A DNA stretch of 64,000 bases from G965216255 sp965216255 (GCA_965216255.1 OZ244148.1:3782001-3846000), one strand, 5' to 3'; shown: positions 18,542-28,659, counted from the stretch's first letter. Notes: generated by a model from the sequence alone, not told the origin. Numbers and translations are program-made.

Positions 18542-20284
18542 CTACTCGTAGAGCGCGGCAATCTCGTGGGCATACTTCTCGCGCACGACCCGGCGTTTGA
18601 TTTTCATGGTAGGCGTAAGCTCTCCCGACTCAATGGAAAAGGGAGTGCGAAGCACATGGAATTTCTTTATCTGCTCCCACGCCGGAAGGCCGTCGTTCAC
18701 ATCCTGGACGATCCGGTCCACGAGCTCAGATACTGCCCTGTCATCGGCGGCCCCCTCGCCGAGTTGCTGCTCTACGGCCTGGGCGTCCGGCACAATGAGA
18801 GCACCGCAGAACTTGCGCTCACTTCCTATTACCACGGCCTGTTCTATCACCGGGCTTTCGCAGAGGGCGATTTCAATGGGCGTCGGGGCAATGTACTTGC
18901 CGGTAGAGAGCTTGAAGAGCTGTTTCTTGCGATCTGTTATGTAGATGTGACCATCCTTCATGTGGCCAATGTCGCCGGTGTGGAGCCACCCGTCGTCGGC
19001 AATGACTTCCGCGGTCTGCTCGGGCATCTGGTAATACCCGCGCATGATGTTCGGGCCGCGCGCCAGGATTTCGCCGTCTTCTGCAATGCGGACATCTACG
19101 CCTTCCACGGGTGTTCCAACGGATCCGGGCCGAAGATCTCCTTTCTCGCCAAGAGATATCACCGGTGACGTTTCTGTCAGGCCGTAGCCCTGGCCGCAGT
19201 AGATACCCACCGCATTAAAGAAGCTCATGGTGTGGGCAGAGAGGGCCGCGCCACCGGCGGTGATGGCCTCCAGTTTGCCACCGAATACCTTGCTGCGCAA
19301 CTTGGCATACACAAGGCGCTCTGCCAGCCAATGCTGAAAGCCCGGATGCGGGTTTGTCACGTCATAGTTGTTCGCCAGATTGATGGCCCAGCGCATGAGT
19401 ACACCGGAGAGCCCCCCCGCAGAACTGGCGCGGTTGGCGATGGCCGCATGGATTTTCTCCAGCAGCCGCGGCACAGATGTCATGTGCATTGGGCGGACGG
19501 TTTTGACGTCCTCTGCTATTTGAAGATGGTCTTCTACGAAGTAGATTGAGCACCCGATATACATGTACATGAAGGTGGCCATGCGCTCCAGGGAGTGCGA
19601 AAGCGGCAGATAGGAGAGCATGCGGCCCGGAGGGCTGAACGGGAGGCGGGTAGCTGTAGCCACTATGTTCGAAGCAATGTTGGCATGGGTAAGCATTACG
19701 CCCTTGGGCACGCCCGTCGTACCGGACGTATACGCGAGCGTTGCCAGGTCATTGGGTGTTATGGTCTGCCGTAGTGTGTCCAGGAGGTCCGGATCCACCG
19801 TAAGCCGGGCCCGCCCCCGGGCCATGACGTCCGCGTACGTCTGCATGTCGGAAGAAAAAGAGCCCCGAAGCCCGATGGTGGCTACCAGCGAGGGGACGCC
19901 CTGGACGCTGGCGCGAACGCTTTCAAAGAGATCTTCTCTCGAGACCACATAAGCGCGCGCTCCGGCGTTATCCAGTATGAACGCGACCTGATCAGCAGGC
20001 TGTGTGGTATATATGGGTACCGTTACGGCGCCCAGTCGAAGGATGGCTTGGTCCACTATCAGCCACTCCGTGCTGTTTTCCGCGTGGAGCGCAACGCGGT
20101 CCCCGTGCCGGATGCCCAATTCGTAAAGGCCGGCCGCAAACTCACTGATTTGCTGGCGAAACGCGTTTGCGTCCGTATCCAGCCATACGCCATCTCGCTT
20201 CACGCTTGTGAGGACACCGCTCGATTCTGCCAGTCCATAATCTATGAGGTCGGGGAGGGTGGAGTATCCGGTGTTTTCAGTCAT
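18542..20284 (-). CDS. Long-chain acyl-CoA synthetase (AMP-forming)
   Basis: 580 residues, ANL superfamily. Motifs in order: LATLAYTSGTTGVPKGVMLTH (P-loop), GYGLTETSPVIS, GWLHTGDIGHM and the hinge ITDRKKQLFKLSTGKYIAP. The last part resembles the large FAA1/FadD15-like class, which activates long-chain fatty acids. No signal or membrane segment. Not part of an obvious operon. Confidence 0.9.
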   Translation of the reverse strand: MTENTGYSTLPDLIDYGLAESSGVLTSVKRDGVWLDTDANAFRQQISEFAAGLYELGIRHGDRVALHAENSTEWLIVDQAILRLGAVTVPIYTTQPADQVAFILDNAGARAYVVSREDLFESVRASVQGVPSLVATIGLRGSFSSDMQTYADVMARGRARLTVDPDLLDTLRQTITPNDLATLAYTSGTTGVPKGVMLTHANIASNIVATATRLPFSPPGRMLSYLPLSHSLERMATFMYMYIGCSIYFVEDHLQIAEDVKTVRPMHMTSVPRLLEKIHAAIANRASSAGGLSGVLMRWAINLANNYDVTNPHPGFQHWLAERLVYAKLRSKVFGGKLEAITAGGAALSAHTMSFFNAVGIYCGQGYGLTETSPVISLGEKGDLRPGSVGTPVEGVDVRIAEDGEILARGPNIMRGYYQMPEQTAEVIADDGWLHTGDIGHMKDGHIYITDRKKQLFKLSTGKYIAPTPIEIALCESPVIEQAVVIGSERKFCGALIVPDAQAVEQQLGEGAADDRAVSELVDRIVQDVNDGLPAWEQIKKFHVLRTPFSIESGELTPTMKIKRRVVREKYAHEIAALYE

Positions 20285-20503
20285 GGCTTGATTTTCGCTA
20301 AAGTGAAGGGCATGTGGGCACTACGGTCGTGCATGCCACGATTCTGGCTTGCTCCCTTGCTGCGCAAAGCATCTTTTACAGTACAGATACATAATGTTCG
20401 CACGAGCGCATGAGGTTTCACGCAGAAATGGTGAGGGGTTTCGGAAGCCAGTCCGGCGGCACGGCAAACATACCGGCACCTGCGTGGTAGTGCCCTCAGG
20501 AGA

Positions 20504-21691
20504 ATGCCCGTGTTCAGCATGCCAACTTCGATTCCGGATGTCGGCCCCCATTTAGTCGGCCGTATCGTGGCATTTGGCTCCAGCCTGCGCAAGCTTGGCC
20601 TGCTTGTGGGTTCGCAGCAAATTATCGATGGCGTGTCCGCTGTGGAAATCGTGGGGCTGCGGCGGAAAAAGGACGTGCGCCAGGCGCTTTTCAGTACGTT
20701 TGTTTGCCGAAACGAAGACCGGGAGGCCTTCGAGCTGGCCTTCGATGTCTTCTGGTGTCGGGACGGCGATGGCACTCGACTGCCTGGCTTGCCTGCCACT
20801 GGCATGGAGCCTCCTCCCAAACAGCTCTCTCGGGTGTACGAGGCGCTGGGACGGGAAGTACGTACGGCAACGGCGGTAGGGCGTCGCAGGATCCACATGG
20901 ATGCCGCCATGACGTACAGCGCTGTCGAGGCGCTGCGCACGAAGGACTTTGCTGCCTGTACGGCCCTTGAGATTGAGGCGGCGGCGGCCATGATGCGCCA
21001 GATGCGGTGGTCCGTAGAGCCAATGCCCGTGCGGCGGCTGAAAGTTGGCCCCGCGGGGCGGCGTTTCCATTTGCCGTCTACCCTTCGGGCAAGCCTGCGT
21101 CACGGAACGGAGCTGCTGGAGCTGAGCACGCGCGGGCGGGTGACGCGGGCGCGCCCCATGGTGGTGTTGTGCGATATTAGCGGGTCCATGGACCGCTACT
21201 CGCGCATGCTGCTGCATTTCATGCATGTCGTTTCGCAGGGCTTCCAGCGGGTAGAGAGCTTCTTGTTCGGCACCCGGCTGACCCGCGTCACTCGCTACCT
21301 TCGCCAACGTGACGTAGACTGTGCACTGGATGGCGCGGCCTGTGCCGTATGCGATTGGGGTGGTGGCACGCGCATAGGAGAGGCAATCAGGGACTTCAAC
21401 TTTTTTTGGCTTCGACGCGTATTGCGCAGCACCGGCGTGGTCCTCATTATCAGCGACGGCTTTGATCGGGGCGACCCCGTAGTGCTTGGCCACGAAATGG
21501 CCCGGCTCCGGCGAAGCTGCCACCGCCTGATATGGCTCAATCCTCTCTTGGGCTACGAGGCTTACCAGCCCCGTACGCGGGGAATGTGCGCGGCGCTACC
21601 GCATGTTTCGGATTTCTTGGCGGTTCACAATCTGGAATCGCTCGAGCAGCTGGGTTGGGCGCTGCGCCGTCTGGCGCAGCGTACTGGATAA
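20504..21691 (+). CDS. CoxE-family VWA protein
   Basis: 395 residues. The CoxE-type N-terminal region is followed by a von Willebrand A domain with MIDAS motif LCDISGSMDRYSR near residue 224. The family acts with a CoxD MoxR ATPase in maturing molybdenum hydroxylases, so its partner is the gene at 15770. AGGAG at 20498-20502 lies too close to ATG 20504 but ideally spaced for GTG 20510, so the true start may be 20510 or ATG 20519. pckA and the acyl-CoA ligase on the opposite strand separate it from coxD. Confidence 0.85.
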   Translation: MPVFSMPTSIPDVGPHLVGRIVAFGSSLRKLGLLVGSQQIIDGVSAVEIVGLRRKKDVRQALFSTFVCRNEDREAFELAFDVFWCRDGDGTRLPGLPATGMEPPPKQLSRVYEALGREVRTATAVGRRRIHMDAAMTYSAVEALRTKDFAACTALEIEAAAAMMRQMRWSVEPMPVRRLKVGPAGRRFHLPSTLRASLRHGTELLELSTRGRVTRARPMVVLCDISGSMDRYSRMLLHFMHVVSQGFQRVESFLFGTRLTRVTRYLRQRDVDCALDGAACAVCDWGGGTRIGEAIRDFNFFWLRRVLRSTGVVLIISDGFDRGDPVVLGHEMARLRRSCHRLIWLNPLLGYEAYQPRTRGMCAALPHVSDFLAVHNLESLEQLGWALRRLAQRTG

Positions 21692-22029
21692 TGGGGATGG
21701 AGGCTAGGGCTGATCGGACAATGGGTGTGCTGTGCAGGTGCGCACAGCCGGGCACGCGTCCCTCTGCCACTGGGCACGCAGCATAGGACTAGTTTGTGGA
21801 GGCCACAGCGCCGTTTGCGGCCGCAAGGTCCCAGTCGCCTTCTGCCGCGAGCGCCCCACTAGGCAAGGGCCCTGGCAGGTGATGCTTGGGCTGGCATGGA
21901 AGCATCTGGCAGTGCGCGTCCAAGCCGCGGCATACGCCATACAGCCCCCGGGTGCTGCGCTGCGTCCGTATCGCACCAGGATGCCTTCGGCGCGGGAAAT
22001 CCGGTGGTGCCATGGGACGTATCCAGGAT

Positions 22030-22325
22030 TAGCCCGGCGCGAACACGTCACGCTAGGACGTGATGGCTACGCACGTGTTCGCTCTGCGAAGGACACCGTA
22101 GGCCGGCTGTCGGAATTGATACAAAGGAAGACCGGCATGGGCGTGTACGTGCGGGAGGCGGCGCTGGGGGCGAAGGTCAACGACCGGGTGTACGGGGAGT
22201 TGGGAGGGTTAGGGGCCAACCTGAACGAGCTGGCGCGTATAGCGAACCGTACGCGCTGCCTGCCTATGGCGGGCTATTTGTGCGCGGCGGTGGAGCAGGT
22301 CCTGTCGATGCGCCGCAGGCCGTAA
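22030..22325 (+). pseudogene. MobC-like mobilisation accessory protein remnant
   Basis: The readable part contains SELIQRKTGMGVYVREAALG and YGELGGLGANLNELARIAN. These match the C-terminal half of MobC-type relaxosome proteins (REAALG, then a GxNLNQIAR helix). The N-terminal side runs into composition without recognisable domain. It stops five bases before the relaxase remnant, the order seen on mobilizable plasmids. Confidence 0.55.
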
Positions 22326-22329
22326 GAGC

Positions 22330-23964
22330 GTGATAGGGAAGGTAACGCGGGGCGCCAGGTTCCGGGGCTTGGCCACGTACCTTGTGCGGAACCGTGAGCG
22401 GGTGGCATGGACGGACACGCAGTAGCTGGGAGCTGCCGAGGCGACTGAGGTGTCGCGGGAGATGAAGGTGGCGTCGTCGCGGTCGAGCCGCTGCGAGAAG
22501 CCGGTGTAACATGTGAGCCTGTCGTTTGGTAGGGAGGATGCGCCGACGCGCGCGCAGATGGAGGTGGCGTGCGATGCGGTGCCGCGGGACTTGGGACTGG
22601 ATGAGCACTAGGTGTTCAAGGTGGCGCACCGTGACACGTTGCATGCGCACGTCCACAGGACGATCAACCGCGTGCGTCTGGAGACGGGAAAGGCGTGTAG
22701 TACGAGTCACGACTACCGCCGGATAAAGCGAACGCTGCACGGCCTGGACGCAGAGTGGGGTCTGCGCCGGCAGCCGGGTCAGGAGCGGCCCTACCGCTCG
22801 AGGCCGGCAAGGATGTCGGACTTGCGCCGATCGCAGCGTTTCGGAGAGCGGCCGTTTGCGCTGCAGCTGCGCGACAGGGTGGGAGAGGGCATGCACGGGT
22901 CTGGCAGGAGCTTGTGGAAGCGCTGAAGGGCGAGGGCTGCGCCTGGAAGCCCCATGGTGATAACAGACGGGCGGCGCTACACATCAGCGTCACTGGCAAC
23001 CCGCCTGGGCGGCCGGTACCGGTTGGAGGAGCGCTAGGGCCAGACGCTGCCGGTATATCTGTCGGGAAGCAAGCAGGGTCACGTGGTTCGGCGTCGCGAA
23101 GCTCGGCTTGCGCGTAGTGTCGTGCAGGGCAGGGCGCACCGCGTTCAAAGGCTGGCCGGCTACCCGATGATGCCGGGCGCTCTGCACATGCTGCAGCAAT
23201 TCGGTCTGGGTCTGGATAAGGACAGCAGCGATGATTCGCCGGAGGTGTGGATGTACTTGTCGACCGCGCTCCGGCTGGTGTATTTGCTGCTGCCGGGGGG
23301 CAGGGAACTGCGCCGGCTGTATGTAGCCGTGCAAGTCGGCGAGGCCACAAGGGCGAAGAGGCGCAAGCTGTAGGCGCCCAAGAGCAGGCACCGGTACTGG
23401 CCGGAGCGGATGGTGCGGGGGCAGAGGGCCAAGTTGTCTGGGGAGGCGCGCGATCTTGATCGAATCCTTTCCTGGGTTTACAGGGCCACGGTAGTGGCGC
23501 GGCGGGCGCTGCAAGCCACATCGGACAGGCAGGGAGTCGAGGTGGCCGTGCAGGTGCTTGCGTGGCAGCCGGAGCGACTGGGAGTGCTACTGGAGGAGGA
23601 GTGGAAGGTCTGGGTGGGTCTGGGGATACGTACAGACAGGACGCGGGCGTACCATGAAACGTGGCGGGCACAGTGGGCCACACGAGAGTACCTGAAGGTC
23701 AGATCACGGACTTTAGGGCTAGCAGAGGTAGCGCATTTGGAGGTGCAGGCGCAAAAGCGATCAGAGAGGATCGGGCATCTGGAGCGGGAACTGCGCGGGA
23801 TGCCGGATGACCGGGGCCTGATGCGGCGCACAGGAGAGTGGGCCGCCGGGCTGCCGCCAGACCGCATGTCGCACCTGTCACGGGCGCTGGGCCGGGATGC
23901 GGCCCTCGGGCAGGGGTGGGCAGTAAAGAGGGTGCTCGATCGGGGTATGGGTCTGGAGCGGTAG
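22330..23964 (+). pseudogene. MOB-family relaxase (MobA), decayed
   Basis: From GTG 22330 the frame reads IGKVTRGARFRGLATYLV, then LSLSFGREDAPT, then the metal site VAHRDTLHAHVHRTINRV and TGKACSTSHDYRRIKRTLH. This is the N-terminal order of a Relaxase/VirD2-type (PF03432-like) relaxase. Three in-frame stops break it at 22423-22425, 22507-22509 and 22609-22611. Further frameshifts follow: WQELVEALKGEG lies in one frame and ITDGRRYTSASLATRLGGRY in another. The tail (23410-23964, with VAVQVLAWQPERLGVLL) is still open. The first nicking tyrosine and the histidine triad region are recognisable, but no functional protein can be made. Confidence 0.72.
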
Positions 23965-24111
23965 AGGCATGGTTACTTCGCTGGCATGCGAGATGAATTG
24001 GTACAGGCCCCTGAATCTGTATACTGCCAAGCGCGGCGCGTCTCACGGGCATTGACTGGCACTAGAGATGGTGGAATTATCTTTTCGTAATTGCACTTTC
24101 GGATCGGTCAG

Positions 24112-24561
24112 GTGGGTTTATATCGTGCGGCCTTTGGTCTTTTGCCACTTCTGGTAGGATGTGACAGCCACATTGTCACAGAGTCGGCGCGGCCGGATGC
24201 AATCGAGGCTGCCCGGACTTGGTAGGAGGCTGCCATCGTACAGGCCGAAAGCGGAAGTACGGCGAAAACCGGCACCTTCGACACCTCTCCTCTGGTCAAG
24301 CGCTTCGCGCCCGATTGGTCAAAGGTCGTAGTGCTGAAGGGCAAGAGTGGAGGAAGCGTTGTGACGACAGTGCTGGGTAAGGATGCGGGGGGTCAGTTTT
24401 GATCCTAGGGTTTCTGTTCTGCGAGTGATTGTGTAGGAGGTGAACAACAGCGGTGAAGTGGAGTCAGCTACCTTGGTGAAAATCATTAGTGCGACGAGTC
24501 TGGAGTCCATTTTTTTGCGGAATGTGCACGGCAAAATGAGACCAGGGACTGTGAAGTGTTA
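24112..24561 (+). pseudogene. Decayed small lipoprotein
   Basis: From GTG 24112 the frame begins with a short hydrophobic signal ending LLPLLVGC, a good lipobox. A stop at 24223-24225 interrupts it after AIEAARTW. The same frame continues as EAAIVQAESGST and SKVVVLKGKSGGSVVTTVLG to 24402. A shifted frame then reads DPRVSVLRVIV, a stop, and EVNNSGEVESATLVKIISA. The spacing resembles secreted lipoproteins of Bacteroidota but I cannot name the family. Supported by the lipobox and protein-like continuity across lesions only. Confidence 0.35.
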
Positions 24562-24637
24562 GTAAAGTGAGCACCCGCGAGGAGGATGGCTAGTGGATGG
24601 GTTCAGGGTGGGTCTGGCGTCTGCTTGTGGCTTGGCC

Positions 24638-25705
24638 TTACGGCCCTGATGGAGTAGTGCATAGGCTGTTGGGTTTGTTTATCCAGGCCTTGCGCGGAGG
24701 CATGGCGATTTTCGGTATGCCCCGAAGGAAGCGCTCGGGGTTTCGGGTATAGGCTTTTTCCATGACACGCTGCCGCTGGTTGCGTACTTCACGGCCCCTG
24801 CCGCAGTGAACCGTGCACGAACGCATCAGCGCGAGCTCGCTGTGGTAGTGCACATCGTTGTACCAGTCCATGAACTGCCGCGCCCAGTTCCTGGCATCCT
24901 GCAGGGACCCGAATCGCTGCGGATAGCCTGCGTGGTACTTCATCGTCTTGAATTGCGCTTCGGAAAACGCGTTGTCATTCGAGCAGTAGGGCCGTGAGAA
25001 CGAGCGGCGCACGCCGAGATCGGCCAGCAACTGGGTATACGTCTTGGACACCATGGGCGAGCCGCGCTCGCAGTGGATGACCAGCTGGCGGGGGCTGACG
25101 CCCTGACGCATACAGGTCGTGTTGATGAACTCTCGGGCCAGATCGGCTGATTCGCCCGGCGCCACCATCCAGCCCACCACGTACCGACTGAAGATGTCGA
25201 GCATCACGTACAGCGTGTAGCTGGTCCACTTCTGCGGACCACGAAGCTTGGTCGCGAGTCAACTCCACACCTGGTTGGGGGCTGTGGCCAAAAGCTCCGG
25301 TTTCTTGTACGGCGGGTGGACGAGTTGATTTACTCTCTCGCGTATCTGATTGTATTTCATGAGGATAGAATACATCGTACGCCAGTGGCACAGTTACGTG
25401 CCCTCGTTCAGCAGCGTAGCCCATATCTGGCGCGGAGGCATGTCCCAGAACCGTTCCGAGTTCTTGATCCCGTGGATCCGGGCTCCTCTGCCGGGATCCT
25501 GCCCTTGTTGGGCCGCCGCCGCTTCTTCTGCCGCACGACCAGAGGCCGCTGGCTCCGGCAGTAGGTGGCCCTCGAGAGCCCCACATGCTGGCAAGCGGCG
25601 CGTATTCCCATGACTGGCACAAGCTGCTTCACGATCTCTGTCTTCAGCAATCTTCGTCGCTTTGGCTGCTGATCCCAAAAGCGTCCGAGATTTTTTATTG
25701 CACAT
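24638..25705 (-). pseudogene. IS3-family transposase OrfB, frameshifted
   Basis: N-terminal piece (from about 25705): RRRLLKTEIVKQLVPVMGIR and VGLSRATYCRSQRP. Middle pieces shift frame near 25410 and 25320 (FWDMPPRQIWATLLNEGT, then PPYKKPELLATAPNQVWS). The last piece (24638-25207) holds the integrase core with MLDIFSRYVVGWMVA and the late SRPYCSNDNAFSEAQFKTMKY, whose Asp and Glu are catalytic. Several frame breaks mean OrfB cannot be made whole. Confidence 0.75.
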
Positions 25706-26120
25706 CTATGATCGTCTCCGCCCTCGAGAGACGCTCCTTGAAGCGCCGGTTCTCCTTGTGTGCCGCTTCCAGCTGGGCCGTCAGAGCGGCAATTTCCGTG
25801 GCGGCCTGTTGGCCGCCTACCAGCACGCCCTCGCTGCGCTGCTTGCGCCACTGTGACAGCTGGGAAGCGTAGAGCCCTTCCCTGCAGAGTAGCGAACCGA
25901 TGTCCTTGCTCTGCTTGCAGGCATCGGCTTCCTGGAGAATCCGGAGCTTGTACGCTGCCGAGAATCGACGCCGCCGGGCCCGCGGAACCACTTCCGTGGG
26001 CGGCTTGTCGATTGCCCCGTTAGTCTGTGATATGAGGCCGTTTTCCATGGCATGGAATAGTTGAGTGAGTCGGGTAAAAGACAGTGGAACATGGCCATCT
26101 CTCCCCTCGACGCGGGGCAC
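25695..26120 (-). CDS. IS3-family transposase OrfA
   Basis: Up to 141 residues. A helix-turn-helix is visible in FSAAYKLRILQEADAC and GLYASQLSQWRKQRSEG, followed by a leucine-zipper-like helix (EIAALTAQLEAAHKENRRFKERL). The start is uncertain: the ATG at 26048 (MENGLISQTNGAID) is as likely as 26120. Open and probably still translatable, although the OrfB partner is broken. Confidence 0.75.
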   Translation of the reverse strand: MPRVEGRDGHVPLSFTRLTQLFHAMENGLISQTNGAIDKPPTEVVPRARRRRFSAAYKLRILQEADACKQSKDIGSLLCREGLYASQLSQWRKQRSEGVLVGGQQAATEIAALTAQLEAAHKENRRFKERLSRAETIIDVQ

Positions 26121-26166
26121 GTCATGTCACTAACTCAGGTCCCAATGTGTCTCACTTAATCTATGC

Positions 26167-26777
26167 ACGGAGGCTACTTCGAAGATACGCGTTCGAGAAT
26201 TGTGATTTCAGGGAGGTAGACTTGACTTTGGCACACCTGGTTGATTGTTCCTTCTGGAACTGTCAACTGGACCGCCTCATAGTACGTGGGGAATACAAGA
26301 CTTGACGGCCTTCCACGTGATGTGGCGCAACAAGTTACATCACTGATTGTGCGAGAGGGCGGAGATCTGCCTTACAGTGGCCCTGTGTATGATCCGGACA
26401 AGATCGTTAGGGTCCCCGGTCGGCTGGGCGCGGATATCGGAAATGAGGGGGAGGCGCATGAGCACAGCCCATCAGATCCAAAAAGAGTTGACATTCTCGG
26501 CCGGTTCTTGATGAAGATGGAGCAGAGACTTCATGTATCGGGGGAATATTCTAAACGACATCATTTTGCCAAACAAGCCGAGTGGGCAGAAGTGGGACGG
26601 CAGCTGCGACATCACGAACTACTGATCGACGATACCGTTCAGAAGAGTGGACCCAATGCCATGCTCATGCGACTGACGGTGCATCCCGACGAAATCTGGA
26701 GAGGCGGGAATGATTCGGCGGGCAGTGTGCCCGAGTCTGTTCGAGCCTTTTGGCGATCCCTGCTGGAGGCTACATAG
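26167..26777 (+). pseudogene. 3' part of a pentapeptide-repeat protein, cut by the IS3 element and frameshifted
   Basis: The first piece (to 26305) has five consecutive pentapeptides in FRE VDLTL AHLVD CSFWN CQLDR style and then RLIVRG. A stop follows in that frame. The next frame resumes exactly as GNTRLDGLPRDVAQQV, so removing one G from the run GGGG at 26288-26291 restores RLIVRGNTRLDG. The second piece runs to 26777 with a winged-helix-like tail (DILGRFLMKMEQRLH, LMRLTVHPDEIWRG). Pentapeptides followed by such a tail occur at the C-terminus of large STAND/NACHT NTPases; that identity is inferred. The 5' part is missing at the IS3 boundary. Confidence 0.55.
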
Positions 26778-27184
26778 GGGATTTCCGGCTGTGCGGACGG
26801 GGGAGTGGAGGCGGCGGGGTCTACAGAGTATACGTCTGCCGGAGCCGTTGCGTGGGAGAAGTTCGCGCATTTGCTGAGTGGTCAGCACTTCGGTGCGGGA
26901 GAACCGATTCGCTGCCTGAAACCATCAGCGGCTCGGACCATGATCGCACTCTCGCCCGCGCCGAGGCATCACTTCAAGCGCGTGCGAAACGTTGTGGTGA
27001 CCCGCGGACGCCGTGACCTACCTGTGCAAGTGCTTCGTGCTCATGTGGTGGCATGGCCCATGATACCCGCGTCGGTGTACACCGACGCGCCGAATGCTGC
27101 GTTGTCGTGCACAAACTGCTGCAAAGTGCCAGCGCTCGTATCCTCAATTGGAATCCGTGGTGGGGCCCCACGCATCATAGAGGG
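26778..27184. other. Intergenic, 407 bp, no gene recognised
   Basis: Open frames here (for example 26805-27203) carry no motif and lack a plausible ribosome site. No strong hairpin seen. Confidence 0.4.
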
Positions 27185-28522
27185 CTACCGCCCCAGTTCC
27201 TGATCGCGGTCACTGTTATCGCTGCGGCCGGGATCGGTTCGCTGCCCACGCGCAGCAGGCGTCTCATCTGCCGGGGACATTGGCGGAAGAGTCCGCTCGG
27301 TGTTGGCGTAGGCCTGTACCAGCCAGGTGTGCATGGACGGGATCGGAATCGAGAGGCCGCCGTCCGGCCTCTCGGCCACAACCCCCTTGTGCAAGGCATG
27401 CTGAAAAAGCGCATGCGCGGCCTCCGGCTTCCTGTGGCCTGAAAAGGCGGCGATCAGATCCGGCTCCTCCAAGGTACTGCTCTCCCCCAGCCGGCCCAAA
27501 AGATTCGCCACCGCCCTTCTGTCGTCGAGCCTGAGGCCCACAAGTCTGCTTTGGTAGTACTTAACCCTTCTCTCGCGGCCCTGCGCCAATACTTCCATTG
27601 GCACATCCGCAGTCAGCCTGCCCCCGTGGTCAACCAGCCATCTCGCGGCCCGTGGCGCATAGACTTGTATGTGCTGCGGCCAGCCGTGACATTCCGCCGC
27701 GATCGTGTCGATCCAGCGCGTCAGATGGTCCGGATCGCCGCCCGCTCCGCCGGCCTTTACCAGCCAGTCGCGGATGACCGCCCGTTCCGCCTCCTGCGAG
27801 AGCCGGCCCAGCTGGTGCAGGCAGTCTTGCATGAAGCGACTCACCCCAAAAGTGCCGAACACTCCCTCGGAGGTGCCGAGCCCGCCCGCCAGCAGGATTA
27901 CAGGTGCGCCTACCTTACCGTTGTGGATCTGCTCCAGAGTCTGTGTCAGTGTTAAATCATGTGGCGTGCCAACGGCCTTGCCAAGCGTCTGCACCTCATC
28001 CAGCAGTAGCGCGAGGCCCTTGGGCGTGGCGGCCTCTGTCAAGACGTCGTCCACCGCAAGACCACCATACTCCGCGGCCCGACCCTTGGACCAGGGCCGA
28101 ACCAGCGCAGCCACAGAAGACAGCCCAGCCCTCCATCCGGCTTCCTGGTGCTCTGTGATCTTCGTGGCATAAGACATGCCAAGCACCCCCGCCAGCGCAT
28201 TAGGGTCATACAGCGCGTTATTCTTTATCACAGCCACGCGCCACCCGTCCCCTTTCGCGCGCTCGGCACATTCGTGAAGCAGGGCAGTCTTGCCGGCGCC
28301 GGGCGCACCCTGAACGAGAAAGACCGTCCCGCCATTTGATCGCAGGGCGTCGGTGCTCAGCTCTTGGAATGCGCGAAGCTCGCGCTCCCGCCCATGAAAG
28401 AAAGTCGCAGGCCCCCGGTCACGGATAGTTATGGGGACCAACTGCCGTGGCGGAACCACCGGCGGCGCGGTGCTCCGAGGGGAGAGTGTGTCAGAGGAGT
28501 GCTTCATGGAGTGAGGTGCCAT
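27185..28522 (-). CDS. AAA+ ATPase with C-terminal winged helix (ORC/TniB-like), unknown role
   Basis: About 445 residues from ATG 28522; ATG 28507 also possible. After a Pro-rich leader (PPVVPPRQLVPITIRDRGPA) the ATPase domain shows Walker A VQGAPGAGKTALLHECA, Walker B LALLLDEVQTLGKA, and a sensor-like strand VILLAGGLGTSEG. The C-terminal third reads like a winged helix (RAVANLLGRLGESSTLEEPDLIAAF). The architecture recalls ORC/Cdc6-type and TniB-type ATPases that load DNA-acting partners. It is uninterrupted in a region where nearly everything else is broken. An integrase stub lies directly upstream on the same strand. Confidence 0.7.
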   Translation of the reverse strand: MAPHSMKHSSDTLSPRSTAPPVVPPRQLVPITIRDRGPATFFHGRERELRAFQELSTDALRSNGGTVFLVQGAPGAGKTALLHECAERAKGDGWRVAVIKNNALYDPNALAGVLGMSYATKITEHQEAGWRAGLSSVAALVRPWSKGRAAEYGGLAVDDVLTEAATPKGLALLLDEVQTLGKAVGTPHDLTLTQTLEQIHNGKVGAPVILLAGGLGTSEGVFGTFGVSRFMQDCLHQLGRLSQEAERAVIRDWLVKAGGAGGDPDHLTRWIDTIAAECHGWPQHIQVYAPRAARWLVDHGGRLTADVPMEVLAQGRERRVKYYQSRLVGLRLDDRRAVANLLGRLGESSTLEEPDLIAAFSGHRKPEAAHALFQHALHKGVVAERPDGGLSIPIPSMHTWLVQAYANTERTLPPMSPADETPAARGQRTDPGRSDNSDRDQELGR

Positions 28523-28659
28523 TGCCCCCAAGCCGTTACAGGCCCTGCATACGCGCCAACGCGGTGATCTGCTCCCGCCGGACAGGTGATACCTCCTCCT
28601 CCACCGGCCCGCGGTAACAGCTGGGTGCAGCATGGCCCCGCTTCCCGGGGCAGATGTTC

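Larger units (their letters stand above)
24556..26166 (-). mobile_element. IS3-family insertion sequence (defective)
   Basis: Holds orfA (25695-26120) and a broken orfB. The ends carry imperfect inverted repeats: TGTTAGTAAAGTGAG on the left, and TGCATAGATTAAGTGAG when the right end is read on the minus strand. Boundaries are good to a few bases only. The right end abuts the truncated pentapeptide gene. Confidence 0.6.

Noticed and set aside
20552..21523. 323-residue minus-strand frame opposite coxE
   Set aside because: Antisense to a VWA gene with a clear MIDAS motif; composition is typical of a reverse-frame artefact.
22664..23683. 339-residue Pro/Ala-rich minus-strand frame
   Set aside because: Low-complexity shadow of the decayed relaxase; the plus strand carries the recognisable motifs.
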